Positions 1 through 8,493 of a stretch of DNA of 64,000 nt are shown piece by piece. The DNA is from Nitrosopumilaceae archaeon (GTDB lineage Archaea > Thermoproteota > Nitrososphaeria > Nitrososphaerales > Nitrosopumilaceae): the NCBI GenBank assembly GCA_022823825.1, contig JAJEHG010000045.1:1-64000 (forward strand), written 5' to 3'. The translations under genes and the position numbers were made by a program. Below the pieces are notes generated by a model, which was given only the letters and a program-made list of their open reading frames with translations, was not told where the DNA came from and searched no databases. Every line of letters starts with the position of its first letter. The first letter of the stretch is position 1.

Positions 1-433
1 GTAGTGTTCGATGAGATGATCATACTGCTGTTACTTAAGCGCTGTGATCGCCGAATCCCGTCCCCCAGCTGCACCCGCATGCATGCCGCAATCCGCGGTG
101 GCCCGACAGGCGTGCATGGGTGAATTAGGAAACAAAATTCCTTTTACTATTGTAATCGTTTATATTCTCATCTATGAAGCGTGCTCGCCGGTTTTCTCCG
201 CAAAGGTCACGGGGGACTGGGGACTTCTGGCGGATTGCGGCGGTGTTTGTTGATCGCGCTGTGGTCATTACGCAAACCGGCTCCGGGGGTGCAGGAGAAA
301 TAACGACAAGGAATCTGGCAGAAGCGGCAAGGGAGAAGGGGGGGGGGGGCATGGCGCGCGGAACATGGCGCGCGTGCGTCCGTGGCAGTCACCAATAATC
401 AATATTTATTTGTGGGGGCACGGCAGCTTCACC
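1..433. other. Left-edge region without a convincing gene
   Basis: Frame 1 is open from base 1 to a TGA at 121-123. It could be the last codons of a gene that begins outside the window, but its composition is not persuasive. The remainder holds only short shadow ORFs and a run of twelve G (338-349). An AT-rich stretch (ATATTTATT) near 401-409 is the likely promoter of the next gene. Confidence 0.4.
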
Positions 434-670
434 ATGCACGACGACGAGCCTGACACGTTTGAGGCGATGACCTGGCCCGAAAGGCTTGTGGGCATGCTTG
501 CCGGAATCGGCGTCGAGGCGGAAGCCTGCGGCGTGGGCACGACTCCTGCGGAGTCCGGCGATTACTACTCTAGGTATGCGGCAAGCACGCCGCGCATGGT
601 GACCAACCGCGGGTGCGCCGTACTGAAGGGGTGCAATATAGACGCGGTGCACATCGTACAAAAGGGATGA
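434..670 (+). CDS. Small hypothetical acidic protein
   Basis: This is a 78-residue ORF of unrecognised family. The ATG at 434 is preferred over the track's upstream start because a TATA-like ATATTTATT lies about 27 nt upstream, the spacing seen at most genes here. The product begins with an acidic MHDDEPDTFEAM segment and continues through a Gly/Ala-rich stretch to a hydrophobic C-terminal motif (AVHIVQKG). No signal peptide, membrane helix or catalytic motif is visible. It is followed on the same strand by another hypothetical gene. Confidence 0.5.
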   Translation: MHDDEPDTFEAMTWPERLVGMLAGIGVEAEACGVGTTPAESGDYYSRYAASTPRMVTNRGCAVLKGCNIDAVHIVQKG

Positions 671-752
671 CTTTGATTAGTGGCAGTGATAAATGATGGC
701 AGTGATGTATACCGCAATGATGGCCGTGATGAAGGGCGGGCGATGAGCGGAG

Positions 753-1163
753 ATGCAGGATCCAAACGTCGCGCCGTGGGGGGCCCTCGACCGGTACCAG
801 GCCCACTTTCTGGTGAGCATACCGAATTATAACGAGAGGGTGCACAAGGGCGCCGACGTCTTTGCAAGGACAAGGCTTGAGACCCGCGGACATTTTGCCG
901 CAAAAAGGGTCGAGTCGGTCAGCTGGGAGGGGCCAAGCCATCCGCTGCTGGCGCGGCTCAACCAGGATGCGGATCTCAACGAGATGATCGCGCGGCAGTC
1001 GGTATGGGATGCTTCCATATCCGTCGAGCAGACCGGCGAGAACATACGCATACACGGCAGGTGGAGGGACGAGGCCGCGTTTGGCATTGGCCGTGACATG
1101 TTTGAGATCTACGACCGCATAGCCGGGCACGTCAGGGAGTCATGCCTTCCACCAGTCCAGTGA
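753..1163 (+). CDS. Conserved-looking hypothetical protein
   Basis: The product is 136 residues, soluble, rich in Arg, Asp and Glu, with no signal peptide or membrane segment. I do not recognise a family. The C-terminal half (FGIGRDMFEIYDRIAGHV) reads like a regular alpha/beta domain. Its 3' end overlaps the 3' end of the convergent endA gene by 24 bp. Codon use and even composition support real coding; the function is unknown. Confidence 0.6.
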   Translation: MQDPNVAPWGALDRYQAHFLVSIPNYNERVHKGADVFARTRLETRGHFAAKRVESVSWEGPSHPLLARLNQDADLNEMIARQSVWDASISVEQTGENIRIHGRWRDEAAFGIGRDMFEIYDRIAGHVRESCLPPVQ

Positions 1164-1703
1164 CACAAAGTCCACGTTCTTGCTGCTCCTCGGTATTGCC
1201 AGTATGAACTGCTTTCTGACGGTCGACGCAAGCCGGCCTGCCAGCACTACCCCCGTGGACGTCACGGGATCCGCCCTGCTGTATACGTGCACCATGTATG
1301 GCGCGTGGTCGATGCCGGGCCCGTTCTCGTACACTGCAAAGTCGCACCCGAACTTTATGCCGGAGCTGACCACGTATCCAAGGTCCCTGAACTTTTTGTA
1401 CACTATGTACTTTTTGTCAAACTCGTGGTACTGGCCGCGGCACATCTGCGCCATCTGCTGCGCCGACACGCGGCGCCGCGACATGGTTACCCTGATTACG
1501 CCGCTTTCAAGCAGGTAGAGGCCCTCTATGAGGTCCAGCACGAGCGGCACGTCTATCTCCTCTATCCTCGGCTTTGGCATGCCCACGGGCTTGCCATAAT
1601 ACCCCATGGAGAACACCGTTTTGGCGTCGTCCCTGTCCCACACCATCACGCGGTTCTCGACAAGCTCGCAGGGTATGGCCCTCCTACTCCTCCTCTTTGC
1701 CAT
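1140..1703 (-). CDS. endA: tRNA-splicing endonuclease
   Basis: EndA cleaves archaeal pre-tRNA (and some rRNA) at bulge-helix-bulge motifs. The 187-residue product ends with the endonuclease catalytic domain. The expected triad is visible: Tyr in FAVYENGPG, His in DHAPYMVHV and Lys in TVRKQFILA. The N-terminal half (about residues 1-90) matches the shorter fold that precedes the catalytic domain in archaeal subunits. The start MAKRRSRR is chosen because ATATACG lies about 26 nt upstream; the track's ATG is 5 codons earlier. Whether it forms a homotetramer or pairs with another subunit cannot be told from the window. Confidence 0.9.
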   Translation of the reverse strand: MAKRRSRRAIPCELVENRVMVWDRDDAKTVFSMGYYGKPVGMPKPRIEEIDVPLVLDLIEGLYLLESGVIRVTMSRRRVSAQQMAQMCRGQYHEFDKKYIVYKKFRDLGYVVSSGIKFGCDFAVYENGPGIDHAPYMVHVYSRADPVTSTGVVLAGRLASTVRKQFILAIPRSSKNVDFVSLDWWKA

Positions 1704-1809
1704 GCGCAGCGTGCGCACTGCCTGCGTATATGGGTTGCACTCTTCCTGTCTTATGGCGCGGCGTGATCAGCCCCGCCGGCACATTATGTCGCAAAACGCA
1801 CGCGCGGAC

Positions 1810-2463
1810 TCAGAGGCTGAGGGCGAGCAGTATGAACGAGTCTGAGACCCTCTGGCACTTGTCGGCCATCTCCTCTATCCCCTCTATCACGTCCTTCATC
1901 AGCATCATCTCCTTCGTATTGGTTATCTCCGTTAGCAGCTTTATCGTGGCCTGTCTGTACTTTATGTCGATCTCCCTCTCTATGGTCTGGGTCTCCTGCG
2001 CGAGCTCTATCGCGTTTGCCGTGTTTGTGGTCAGGCTTCGTATTATCTCGTTGAGCTTGTACACCTCGTCGACCACCAGGTCGATTAAATCCGTGATGTC
2101 CCTGTCGATCTTCGCGTTTCGCAGGGTGGTCGGCTTTACGTTAGAAAGCTTGAACGATATGCCGGTGATGTATCCTGCAATCTCGTCCATCGTATACGCT
2201 GTGTTGAGCAGGTTCTCCCTGTTCATTATCAGGCCCCCGACGTCGGCGACCTCCCTTGTTATCTTCCGGCGCAGGTTCTCCACGTCCTCCTCGATGGACG
2301 ATATCTGCTCTAGCGCGGACTTGATTCCCGGCTTGTCCCTCTTCATCATCAGGTCCGGCAGGGTGGCGAGTTCTCTTGACGCGTTGAGTATGCGGTTGAT
2401 CTCGTCCTGGAGTACGGCAATCGCCTTGCGCTTTGCCTGCACCTCCAACTCCCCACTATACAT
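1810..2463 (-). CDS. PhoU-like DUF47 family protein
   Basis: This 217-residue, almost entirely helical protein is of the DUF47/PhoU-like type. Members usually accompany phosphate transporters and are thought to regulate or assist phosphate uptake. The sequence shows long amphipathic helices rich in Glu, Lys, Ile and Leu, with repeated acidic clusters (for example DLVVDEVYKLNEI) that in PhoU-like proteins help bind metal clusters. The start MYSGELEVQ is favoured by CTTAAATTA about 27 nt upstream; the longer track ORF runs back into the ligase gene in another frame. No phosphate transporter lies next to it here. Confidence 0.75.
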   Translation of the reverse strand: MYSGELEVQAKRKAIAVLQDEINRILNASRELATLPDLMMKRDKPGIKSALEQISSIEEDVENLRRKITREVADVGGLIMNRENLLNTAYTMDEIAGYITGISFKLSNVKPTTLRNAKIDRDITDLIDLVVDEVYKLNEIIRSLTTNTANAIELAQETQTIEREIDIKYRQATIKLLTEITNTKEMMLMKDVIEGIEEMADKCQRVSDSFILLALSL

Positions 2464-2633
2464 AACAGAGAGTAAAAGGCGATTCTGTAATTTAAGTTGT
2501 GTATGGTTGCGGCCACGGCCGCTTCTGGGACGGACCCGTTTGCAATAGCAACAACAACGACGACGCGGATCATTAGGCCTACCATCACGCTTCGGCCTGA
2601 TGGCCGAGGGGCAGCAGACGGCGCTCCCGTCCG

Positions 2634-4391
2634 TCACCCCGCATGTGGGGTCTTTTTCTGGCTCCTGTACAGCGAGACTATCTCGCGCGTCGTAGACGCG
2701 CTTTCTGGGGGCTTTTCGTCCCTCGTGCGGCCCGTATACTTTGGAAACCTGAGCGCGAGCCCCGCGTCCTTTCTTACCGCATCCCACGCGGCCCTGTGCA
2801 CGGGGCTGAGCGTTATCTCCGATGCCACCGTCTCTATCACAAGCTCGGGCTCAAACCACACCTCTGCCTCCATCGTGCTGTCTATGCGCGGGTTTCTTCT
2901 TATCGTAACCTTGGGGTGCAGTATCTGGTAGAGCCTGTCAAGCTCCTCGTCGGTGAATCCGGTGCCCACCTTGCATACGCTGGGGAACGTGTCAAGCTGG
3001 TCGTCGTACGCCGCGAGCAGGAGCGTGCCGTATATGCCAGTCCTCCTGCCCTTGCCAAAGAACCCGCCGACCACCACCAGGTCGAGGCTGTCGCCGAGCT
3101 CGTTTCTGTACTCCTTTTTGAGCTTTAGCCAGTTGCTTCCGCGCGCCCCCGCCAGGTACGCGGCGTCCGGCATCTTTAGCATCAGGCCCTCGCTTCCGGC
3201 GTTTATTGCATTCTCCATAAACTCTGACATCTCCTGCGCGCTGGCTATCGTGGCCATCACAACGCACCTCACGCGCTCCCCCTCCGTTACGGCATCCTCC
3301 AGCATGGCGCGCCTCTCTGTATACGGGGCCTCCAGGCAGCTCTTGCCGTCCAGGTATAATATGTCGAAGAAATTGACCGCAACCGGGTACTCGGACACTG
3401 CCTTTTCGATCTTGTGCTTTCTTCTGCGGTGCATAAGCTCCTGAAACGGCAGGAACTCCCCCGTCTTCTCGTTTACCGCAACCGCCTCGGCCTCCAGTAT
3501 GGCCTCGTCTGCGGACACGTCCTGCGGCAGCCTCTCTACGATGTCCGGATAGTGGGCGGTGATGTTCTCAAGCCTCCGCGAGAATATCTCGACCCTCTTG
3601 CCTGACATGTGCACCTGCACCCGCTCGCCGTCAAGCTTGTACTCGGCGGCCAGCCCGGCGCCCATCTTTGATATTGCGTCCTCCTCGCTCTTGACGCGCT
3701 CGGCTAGCATGGGCCGTATGGGGCGGAACGGCTCGGCCTTGAACCGGCCTGCGCCCTCCAGCCCGTCCGCGGCGATGGCCTCGGCGACGGCCCCGAGGTC
3801 GCTTGACACGTTGTATGCGCGCTCGACCGCGCCGCGGTTTGCCTTGTCCCCGGTGAACGCGGCGGCCAGCGCGTCCATTATCGTGTTTTCGGCTATGCCA
3901 AACCGCAGCGTCCCGAGCAGTATCTTTAGTATGTATCCGGCCTCCGCCGGGCGCGCGTCGTTGAGCAGGCTTGATATGTACCTCGACTTCATGTCCTGCG
4001 AGCGCGCCCCCTCGAGCCTTGCAATCTTGAAGAGGGTCTCGTACACCCTCTCTACCGTAATGTCCTGCACGAAGAACGTGGTCTGCGTCTTCTGCCCCAT
4101 TATGTCGATTGACGCGCGGCCCAGGTCGCCGTCCTTTCGGTACTGATCCTCTATCCTTCTCGTGGGGACGCCGGAGGACTTTGAGAGGGCCCTTATTGCA
4201 AGCTTCTCCGCCACCCCGAGCTCGACGCCCTCGAAGTCGGGCCTGATCTTTCCCTGCAGGAGGTACACGGCCCTTGCCACCACGTCCCGCGGCATCTGCT
4301 CGAACAGCGCTATCAGTATCTGCGTGAGCTCGTTGCGTTTGGTGGTGGACTCCATCCTCTCAAACGCGTCTGCAAGAACGGAAAACTCCAC
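2634..4391 (-). CDS. lig: ATP-dependent DNA ligase
   Basis: This is the replicative archaeal DNA ligase, which seals nicks through a lysine-AMP intermediate. The 585-residue length is typical of the archaeal/eukaryotic ligase I type. The N-terminal DNA-binding domain covers roughly residues 1-215. The adenylation domain begins near 225 with motif I KLDGER (Lys at about 252). Later nucleotidyltransferase motifs include FFDILYLDG, EGLMLK and WLKLKKEY. An OB-fold domain follows (VVVGGFFGKGRRTG onward). Translation starts at a GTG with GAATAAAAA about 26 nt upstream. The 170 bp between its stop and the DUF47 gene hold no further ORF. Confidence 0.96.
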   Translation of the reverse strand: MEFSVLADAFERMESTTKRNELTQILIALFEQMPRDVVARAVYLLQGKIRPDFEGVELGVAEKLAIRALSKSSGVPTRRIEDQYRKDGDLGRASIDIMGQKTQTTFFVQDITVERVYETLFKIARLEGARSQDMKSRYISSLLNDARPAEAGYILKILLGTLRFGIAENTIMDALAAAFTGDKANRGAVERAYNVSSDLGAVAEAIAADGLEGAGRFKAEPFRPIRPMLAERVKSEEDAISKMGAGLAAEYKLDGERVQVHMSGKRVEIFSRRLENITAHYPDIVERLPQDVSADEAILEAEAVAVNEKTGEFLPFQELMHRRRKHKIEKAVSEYPVAVNFFDILYLDGKSCLEAPYTERRAMLEDAVTEGERVRCVVMATIASAQEMSEFMENAINAGSEGLMLKMPDAAYLAGARGSNWLKLKKEYRNELGDSLDLVVVGGFFGKGRRTGIYGTLLLAAYDDQLDTFPSVCKVGTGFTDEELDRLYQILHPKVTIRRNPRIDSTMEAEVWFEPELVIETVASEITLSPVHRAAWDAVRKDAGLALRFPKYTGRTRDEKPPESASTTREIVSLYRSQKKTPHAG

Positions 4392-4425
4392 GGCCCATTT
4401 GAGGCGGGGGCCGAATAAAAACAGT

Positions 4426-4839
4426 TCAGATGTACCTGAGTATGGTGGGCTTGTCGGGCCCTGACGCCATGTCGGATACTAGCGCAAAGTTGTGCAGCGG
4501 GTACGCCGCCTTGTACTGCTTCATGTAGCTCCATGCCACGTCGTGCGTCTTGAACTCGGTGCGTATCCCGTCGACGACTACCTGCTTGCCGTACACGTCA
4601 AAGGCCACTACATGGTACGCCTTTGGCCGGTTGTGGGGCTTTGCCTTTAGGAGCCAGGCCATGGCGAACACGAAGACGGCGCCAAGCACCACGTACTCGC
4701 CTGCCACCCTGAAAAAGTCGACGACCACGCCGGGTATGGTCTGCCCGAACAGTACTGCCATAAAGTTTGAGAACGAGATCACGGCCAGTGCGGTAGCAAG
4801 GTACGTCCTCCACTCAAAGATCCAGCCGACTTTTTTCAT
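4426..4839 (-). CDS. Small two-helix membrane protein
   Basis: This 137-residue hypothetical membrane protein has hydrophobic segments near residues 12-32 (YLATALAVISFSNFMAVLFG) and 40-62. A soluble C-terminal domain of about 70 residues follows (YHVVAFDVYGKQVVVDGIRTEF...). The start MKKVGWIF is preferred over the track's longer ORF because AGTTAAATC lies about 27 nt upstream and the extra N-terminus looks non-coding. It is followed at about 35 bp by the ligase gene on the same strand. The function is unknown. Confidence 0.7.
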   Translation of the reverse strand: MKKVGWIFEWRTYLATALAVISFSNFMAVLFGQTIPGVVVDFFRVAGEYVVLGAVFVFAMAWLLKAKPHNRPKAYHVVAFDVYGKQVVVDGIRTEFKTHDVAWSYMKQYKAAYPLHNFALVSDMASGPDKPTILRYI

Positions 4840-5022
4840 CAGATGGGCTTTGCACCTTTTTGATTTAACTATTTCCCGCCTTTCTGCCGATCTGCCCGCC
4901 GTATCCCTTGACATCTGGCTCGGAAATGGGTGGTTCGGTGGGGGCCTCCGATCTGCAGGGAACATGAACTGGATCTGGCGCATGCCGGGCGCTTCCGGTC
5001 AGCCGTGTATGGCCTGCCGCCT

Positions 5023-6183
5023 CTAGTCGGGATCCTCGTACCTGGCCCCGCTGCCGTTTTCTCCGCCCTTGGCTGCTCCGGCCGCCGCCGCAGCGCCGTC
5101 CATGGGGACCATCTTCTCGTCCAGTGAGCCGATGACCGCCTTGTAGCCCTCGGCGTATTCAAGCTCGGAGGGGACAAGCGTGGCCGGGTGTATGAACCCC
5201 TGGCTTCTCATCTCGAGCGCCTTTGTCGTGGCGCGCTCCCTGACAAGGTCCCAGTCCGGCGTGGAGAATCCGTCAAACGGCCCCGTCAGCCTCCCCTCGT
5301 GCATGCTGAACACCAGGGCCTCTACAATCGGGATGCAAAAGTTGATCGTGGCCGCCGAGTTGAGCCTTACCGGCATCAGCGGCATGTTGTGGCTGCCGCG
5401 CGTGTTCCCCGCCACGTAGTGCGGGTTGTTGAATACGCTGCCGACCTCTTCCGTGGCGGGAAACATCTTCTGCGTCCTCACCATGCAGACCGGATCGTCC
5501 TTGCCGACGTACGTGCCCGCTATGTTGTGCAGCCGGTCGGTGGATGCCGAGAGTATCGGCTCGCCGTCCTTTGTGTACACGGAGTCCACCACGTACCTGC
5601 CGGGATACATCAGGGCCGCCTCCAGGATCGGCTTGTCCTGCCACATCTCAAGCTCGGCAATCCTGCCCTTTTCCACGTCCATCACGTTTATCACGACGCC
5701 CCTGGCCAGGCTCTTGTTGACTATGAGTCCGGTGTTGCTTAGCGCGTCGACAAACATCCTGTATATGGGATAGTTAAACGCACCCGGCTCGGTCTTGTCG
5801 GCCGCAAATACCGTAAACGCCTCGTTGGGCCTCTCCTCAAACTCCATCTCGGCCACGCCGGGGCCCATGCCCTTTACGTTTCCAGAAAACGAGTCCTTTA
5901 GCAGGTCCTGGCCCGCGCCGTAGAGCCCCTCGGCCCTTGCAACCTCGGTGCCTGCCATGAACGCGTCCCACGCAAGCTTGTGTATCCTCTCGCTGTCGGT
6001 CCCGTGAGTGTGGGACATTACAATGTGGACGTCGTCGCCGCAGTATCCGATGTAGTGGTCAAGGAGCATCTCCTTTGAGGACTGCACCACGCCCCTTACT
6101 GCCGCAATCAGCCCGTCGCTGGGCTTTGTATGACCGCCGACGCCGCCCACATCGGCCTTTATGACCGATACCGTAACCTTCAC
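5023..6183 (-). CDS. fbp: Bifunctional fructose-1,6-bisphosphate aldolase/phosphatase
   Basis: The enzyme condenses triose phosphates to fructose-1,6-bisphosphate and dephosphorylates it to fructose-6-phosphate, committing carbon to gluconeogenesis. At 386 residues it matches the archaeal FBP aldolase/phosphatase (class V FBPase). Visible signatures are the N-terminal metal-binding stretch DVGGVGGHT, GYCGDDVHIVMSHTHG, and the YVGK motif (residues about 225-228). In characterised family members YVGK supplies the aldolase Tyr and the Schiff-base Lys. The GTG start is supported by ACATAAATC about 26 nt upstream. In a carbon-fixing thaumarchaeon this would feed sugar synthesis. Confidence 0.95.
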   Translation of the reverse strand: MKVTVSVIKADVGGVGGHTKPSDGLIAAVRGVVQSSKEMLLDHYIGYCGDDVHIVMSHTHGTDSERIHKLAWDAFMAGTEVARAEGLYGAGQDLLKDSFSGNVKGMGPGVAEMEFEERPNEAFTVFAADKTEPGAFNYPIYRMFVDALSNTGLIVNKSLARGVVINVMDVEKGRIAELEMWQDKPILEAALMYPGRYVVDSVYTKDGEPILSASTDRLHNIAGTYVGKDDPVCMVRTQKMFPATEEVGSVFNNPHYVAGNTRGSHNMPLMPVRLNSAATINFCIPIVEALVFSMHEGRLTGPFDGFSTPDWDLVRERATTKALEMRSQGFIHPATLVPSELEYAEGYKAVIGSLDEKMVPMDGAAAAAGAAKGGENGSGARYEDPD

Positions 6184-6568
6184 GAGGCTGCTGTACGTGC
6201 CTTTGATTTATGTGCTTTTAGTGGCGGGAACGGCCCGCGCCCCCGCCCGCGCCCTTGCCGGCTCCCTTCCTCCACCCATGCGCCGTCCTGCAGCGGGCGC
6301 CACCGCCACCGGCTCCCTCCGCCACACGACGTCCCGGCCCGCATTCGTGCGATCGTTATGCGCGGGACGCATCGGCGTCCACGTCCATCCTCCCCCCCCC
6401 TGCCAATCCCAACACCATGATCATTTTCTATGATTTCCAAGATATGCGGCGTTACGGTGTGATTCTTTGGCATATTTTGACCTCACTGCCATAACGTGTA
6501 ACTACACTCCACACGAAATGAATTTTTTTTATGCCGCATCTTCCAAATTCCGCCCTGAAAATCGCCGT
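6184..6568. other. Gene-free region between fbp and the transposon
   Basis: No ORF here looks coding on either strand. The stretch contains the fbp promoter (ACATAAATC near 6206-6212), a GC-rich block and a run of nine C (6392-6400). It then becomes AT-rich and ends at the left target-site duplicate of the mobile element. In the ancestral, element-free arrangement this DNA would be the upstream flank of the tuf promoter. Confidence 0.6.
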
Positions 6569-6576
6569 TTTTTTCA
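6569..6576. repeat. Left target-site duplication TTTTTTCA
   Basis: This exact 8-bp copy matches 10648-10655. It directly abuts the left inverted terminal repeat, as expected of IS6-family insertion. It sits in a run of seven T, so a one-base ambiguity in its left edge is possible. Confidence 0.85.
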
Positions 6577-6620
6577 GGTACTGTTGCAAATTCGTGACCC
6601 ATTGGGCGGCTAGGCACGGC
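6577..6620 (+). repeat. Left terminal inverted repeat (44 bp)
   Basis: It begins GGTACTGTTGCAAA and ends GGCTAGGCACGGC. It matches the reverse complement of 10604-10647 at 43 of 44 positions by eye, the single mismatch being C/T after the GGG. The outer 14 bp resemble IS6-family termini. The conserved match is longer than typical IS6 inverted repeats, which suggests extra subterminal sequence is under selection or the copy is young. Confidence 0.92.
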
Positions 6621-6681
6621 GTGATCTTCTCTCAAATGGCAGGCACACCCGTTGTTAAATACCGACATCAGGAACGAGGTT

Positions 6682-6930
6682 ATGGACAGGCCGCCGCGCA
6701 GACCGAGACGGCGTAGCAGTGCCAAGACGCGCGACCGCTTGGTCGCGCTTGCGACGCTGATGCTGACAGCCAACATGTACTTTTCCATGGCCGCGGTCTA
6801 TCCGGAATACTCGTTCGATCCGGAGTATGACGACCACGGCGGGCTGGCCATGGTCGTGGCTACGATGATGCTGGCGGGGTGGATAATACTCTGCATCTCA
6901 AGGGCTCAGCGCGGCGAGAGCATCATGTAG
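6682..6930 (+). CDS. Small membrane protein inside the transposon
   Basis: This 82-residue product has a basic N-terminus (MDRPPRRPRRRSS) and two hydrophobic segments near residues 22-41 (LVALATLMLTANMYFSMAAV) and 56-74. The start at 6682 is favoured by TTAAATA about 25 nt upstream and a purine-rich GAACGAGG just before the ATG. It lies between the left terminus and the convergent transposase gene, separated from the transposase stop by only 4 bp. I do not recognise a family. It may be cargo or a helper, and the prediction of two helices is from inspection only. Confidence 0.55.
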   Translation: MDRPPRRPRRRSSAKTRDRLVALATLMLTANMYFSMAAVYPEYSFDPEYDDHGGLAMVVATMMLAGWIILCISRAQRGESIM

Positions 6931-6934
6931 CGGG

Positions 6935-7861
6935 TCAGACCCGCTGGTCGGTGGCAATCAGGTAGAGGCTGCTGTTCTGAATGATTGTTTTCCACTTGTT
7001 GGCCCCCTCGGTGTGTATGCCTGCCGCCTCTGCCGGGGTCTTGGCGATTGCGTCATGCTCGCGGCAGTGGTTGTAGTGAACCTTCATGCCCTTGAACACC
7101 GGGGTTCCCATGTGGCCAAGTCCGCGAAAGGTCTTCTCGCGGTCGCGGATCGTACCGTTCAGGCGCTCCATCTTGTTGTTCGACGGGTGGTAGTTGCCCC
7201 CGCACGGCTTGCCGCTCGGGCCCTTGCGCTTGCTACGTATGCCCGCATCACACTTGTGGTACGTGCCCCTGCCGAACACCTTGCGGGCCGCCTTCTGGTA
7301 CGCGTGTAGTTTGTCGGTGATGAACACGGTGGGGGCCTTGCCCGTGTGCTCCTTGCTTGCACGCAGGAGATCGTCCGCGTTGTGCCTGAACTTGTTGTCT
7401 GCCAAGTCGGACGCTATCCAGTATCGAGTGTCGTCGTCCATTGACGCGAACAGGTAATGCTGTTTGCCTGCGACCTTGACCCACACCTCGTCGGCCCTGT
7501 ACCACTTGCCGACATCGGGCGTGATGCTGTCGGTAAACAGGGACGCGACCTTTGAGTAGCGTTCAACCCATCTGTATATCGTACCGTTTGAAACACTGAT
7601 GCCCCGCACCTTGAGCAGGTCGGATATGGCCCTAGTGGACATGCCCGCGTGGAACATGTGCACCGCCTCGCTTACGATAGCGGAATCAAACTGCCTGTAC
7701 CGGAACCCGAAGTTTGCAGAAAAAACCTTCTTGCAACGGTAGCACTTGTACAACTGTACGTCCCCGGACTTGTTGCGGCGCACGCCCTTCTTGCCGATAC
7801 GCTCCGACCTACAGTATTTGCAGAACCTGATCGCATCGTGGGACTCGATCTGCGTGCTCAT
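6935..7861 (-). CDS. IS6-family-like DDE transposase with N-terminal zinc ribbon
   Basis: The 308-residue product has an N-terminal zinc-ribbon-like segment (CKYC...CYRCKK), a helix-turn-helix region (RAISDLLKVRGISVSNGTIYRWV), then a DDE catalytic core. Candidate catalytic residues are Asp in RADEVWVKV, Asp in ITDKLHAY and Glu in NKMERLNGT. The pattern, including the W-x-ADE-V-W-V-K-V block followed by YLFASMDDDTRYWIA, matches the IS6 superfamily architecture. I prefer the ATG at 7861 over the track's TTG at 7999: TTATAA lies 20-25 nt upstream and GGGAGG precedes the ATG. It appears intact, so the element could be active or recently so. Confidence 0.88.
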   Translation of the reverse strand: MSTQIESHDAIRFCKYCRSERIGKKGVRRNKSGDVQLYKCYRCKKVFSANFGFRYRQFDSAIVSEAVHMFHAGMSTRAISDLLKVRGISVSNGTIYRWVERYSKVASLFTDSITPDVGKWYRADEVWVKVAGKQHYLFASMDDDTRYWIASDLADNKFRHNADDLLRASKEHTGKAPTVFITDKLHAYQKAARKVFGRGTYHKCDAGIRSKRKGPSGKPCGGNYHPSNNKMERLNGTIRDREKTFRGLGHMGTPVFKGMKVHYNHCREHDAIAKTPAEAAGIHTEGANKWKTIIQNSSLYLIATDQRV

Positions 7862-8000
7862 GCGGCACGCCTCCCAAAAATTATAAGATGGATGGTTGAA
7901 ACCGGATTCAAGGACTCGGACAACGCCAGTCTCGTCATTGGGAGTGTGGCTCCCTCTGACTTTGTTTTCTTCATCGTCTTTCTTGCCGGTTTCATACAAT

Positions 8001-8095
8001 AGGTTATCTGGTAGGTCATATAAAGGTTAGGTTATATGTTAGGTTATGCATCTATACGATAGGTTATTATTATGACAAGTCACGCAATAGGTTAT
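8001..8095. repeat. AGGTTAT iteron-like repeats between transposase and abrB-like gene
   Basis: AGGTTAT occurs exactly at 8001, 8029, 8041, 8061 and 8089, with a variant AGGTCAT at 8013. All copies are in the same orientation, with spacings of 12, 16, 12, 20 and 28 bp. The last copy overlaps the ATG of the AbrB-like gene. The cluster occupies the space between divergently transcribed genes, so it is a natural operator array, most simply for the adjacent AbrB-like protein, or a transposase-binding region. Its function is inferred from position only. Confidence 0.75.
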
Positions 8096-8264
8096 GGTTA
8101 AGACAAACTTGGTGCTGGCAAACAAAAGCGATTCCTTGAGAACGACAGTGCCGTCCCACATTGTCAAGCAGTTCAAGTTGAAGCAGGGCGATCAGTTGGA
8201 CTGGGAACTAATCGCAGAGGCGGACACTCTGAAAATCATAATAACCCCCGCACGAGAGGTATAA
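8094..8264 (+). CDS. AbrB/MazE-like SpoVT-fold regulator
   Basis: This 56-residue ORF is too short for the track. It has the layout of AbrB/MazE-type DNA-binding proteins: a basic N-terminal strand, the TVPSHIVKQFKLKQGDQLDWEL core (compare the usual V-P-x-x-x-x-x-x-L-x-x-G-D-x-L-x-W pattern) and a C-terminal strand KIIITPA. Such proteins act as autoregulators or antitoxins. Its start codon overlaps the last AGGTTAT repeat, which suggests autoregulation. No obvious toxin ORF follows directly. It is most likely the regulator of the transposon's cargo genes 230 bp downstream. Confidence 0.7.
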   Translation: MVKTNLVLANKSDSLRTTVPSHIVKQFKLKQGDQLDWELIAEADTLKIIITPAREV

Positions 8265-8316
8265 GCAAGTTGGTGCAGGCGGGGGCGACATGTTGCAATG
8301 AGCGTCACATATGTAC

Positions 8317-8349
8317 GAGAACTAGCCGAGAACTAGCCGAGAACTCCCC
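8317..8349 (+). repeat. Short tandem repeat GAGAACTAGCC
   Basis: An 11-bp unit, GAGAACTAGCC, is repeated about three times head to tail upstream of the methyltransferase gene; the third copy diverges at its 3' end. It lies inside the transposon. It could be a binding site or replication-slippage product. The surrounding 228 bp contain no convincing gene. Confidence 0.6.
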
Positions 8350-8493
8350 TCGACACGGGGGCTTTAATTTTTCGCAATCTAAATGCATCTGGCGTAGATG
8401 TTTGTTTGGTGTTGAAAACAAGACACCAATTCCAAACACGGTTGAATCAGTTTGGATTTTCCACAGAAGTAAACAAAAGGGGGTCAATTCCCC

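Noticed and set aside
1574-2548. 324-aa plus-strand ORF
   Set aside because: It is Ser/Ile-rich and antisense to the DUF47 gene; a shadow ORF.
6161-6494. Overlapping Pro/Arg-rich ORFs near 6.2-6.5 kb
   Set aside because: Low-complexity shadows of a GC-rich, promoter-containing spacer.
8280-8300. TGTTGCAA stretch inside the transposon resembling the IS end
   Set aside because: Only about 8 bases match and the orientation is direct rather than inverted, so it does not mark an internal IS boundary.
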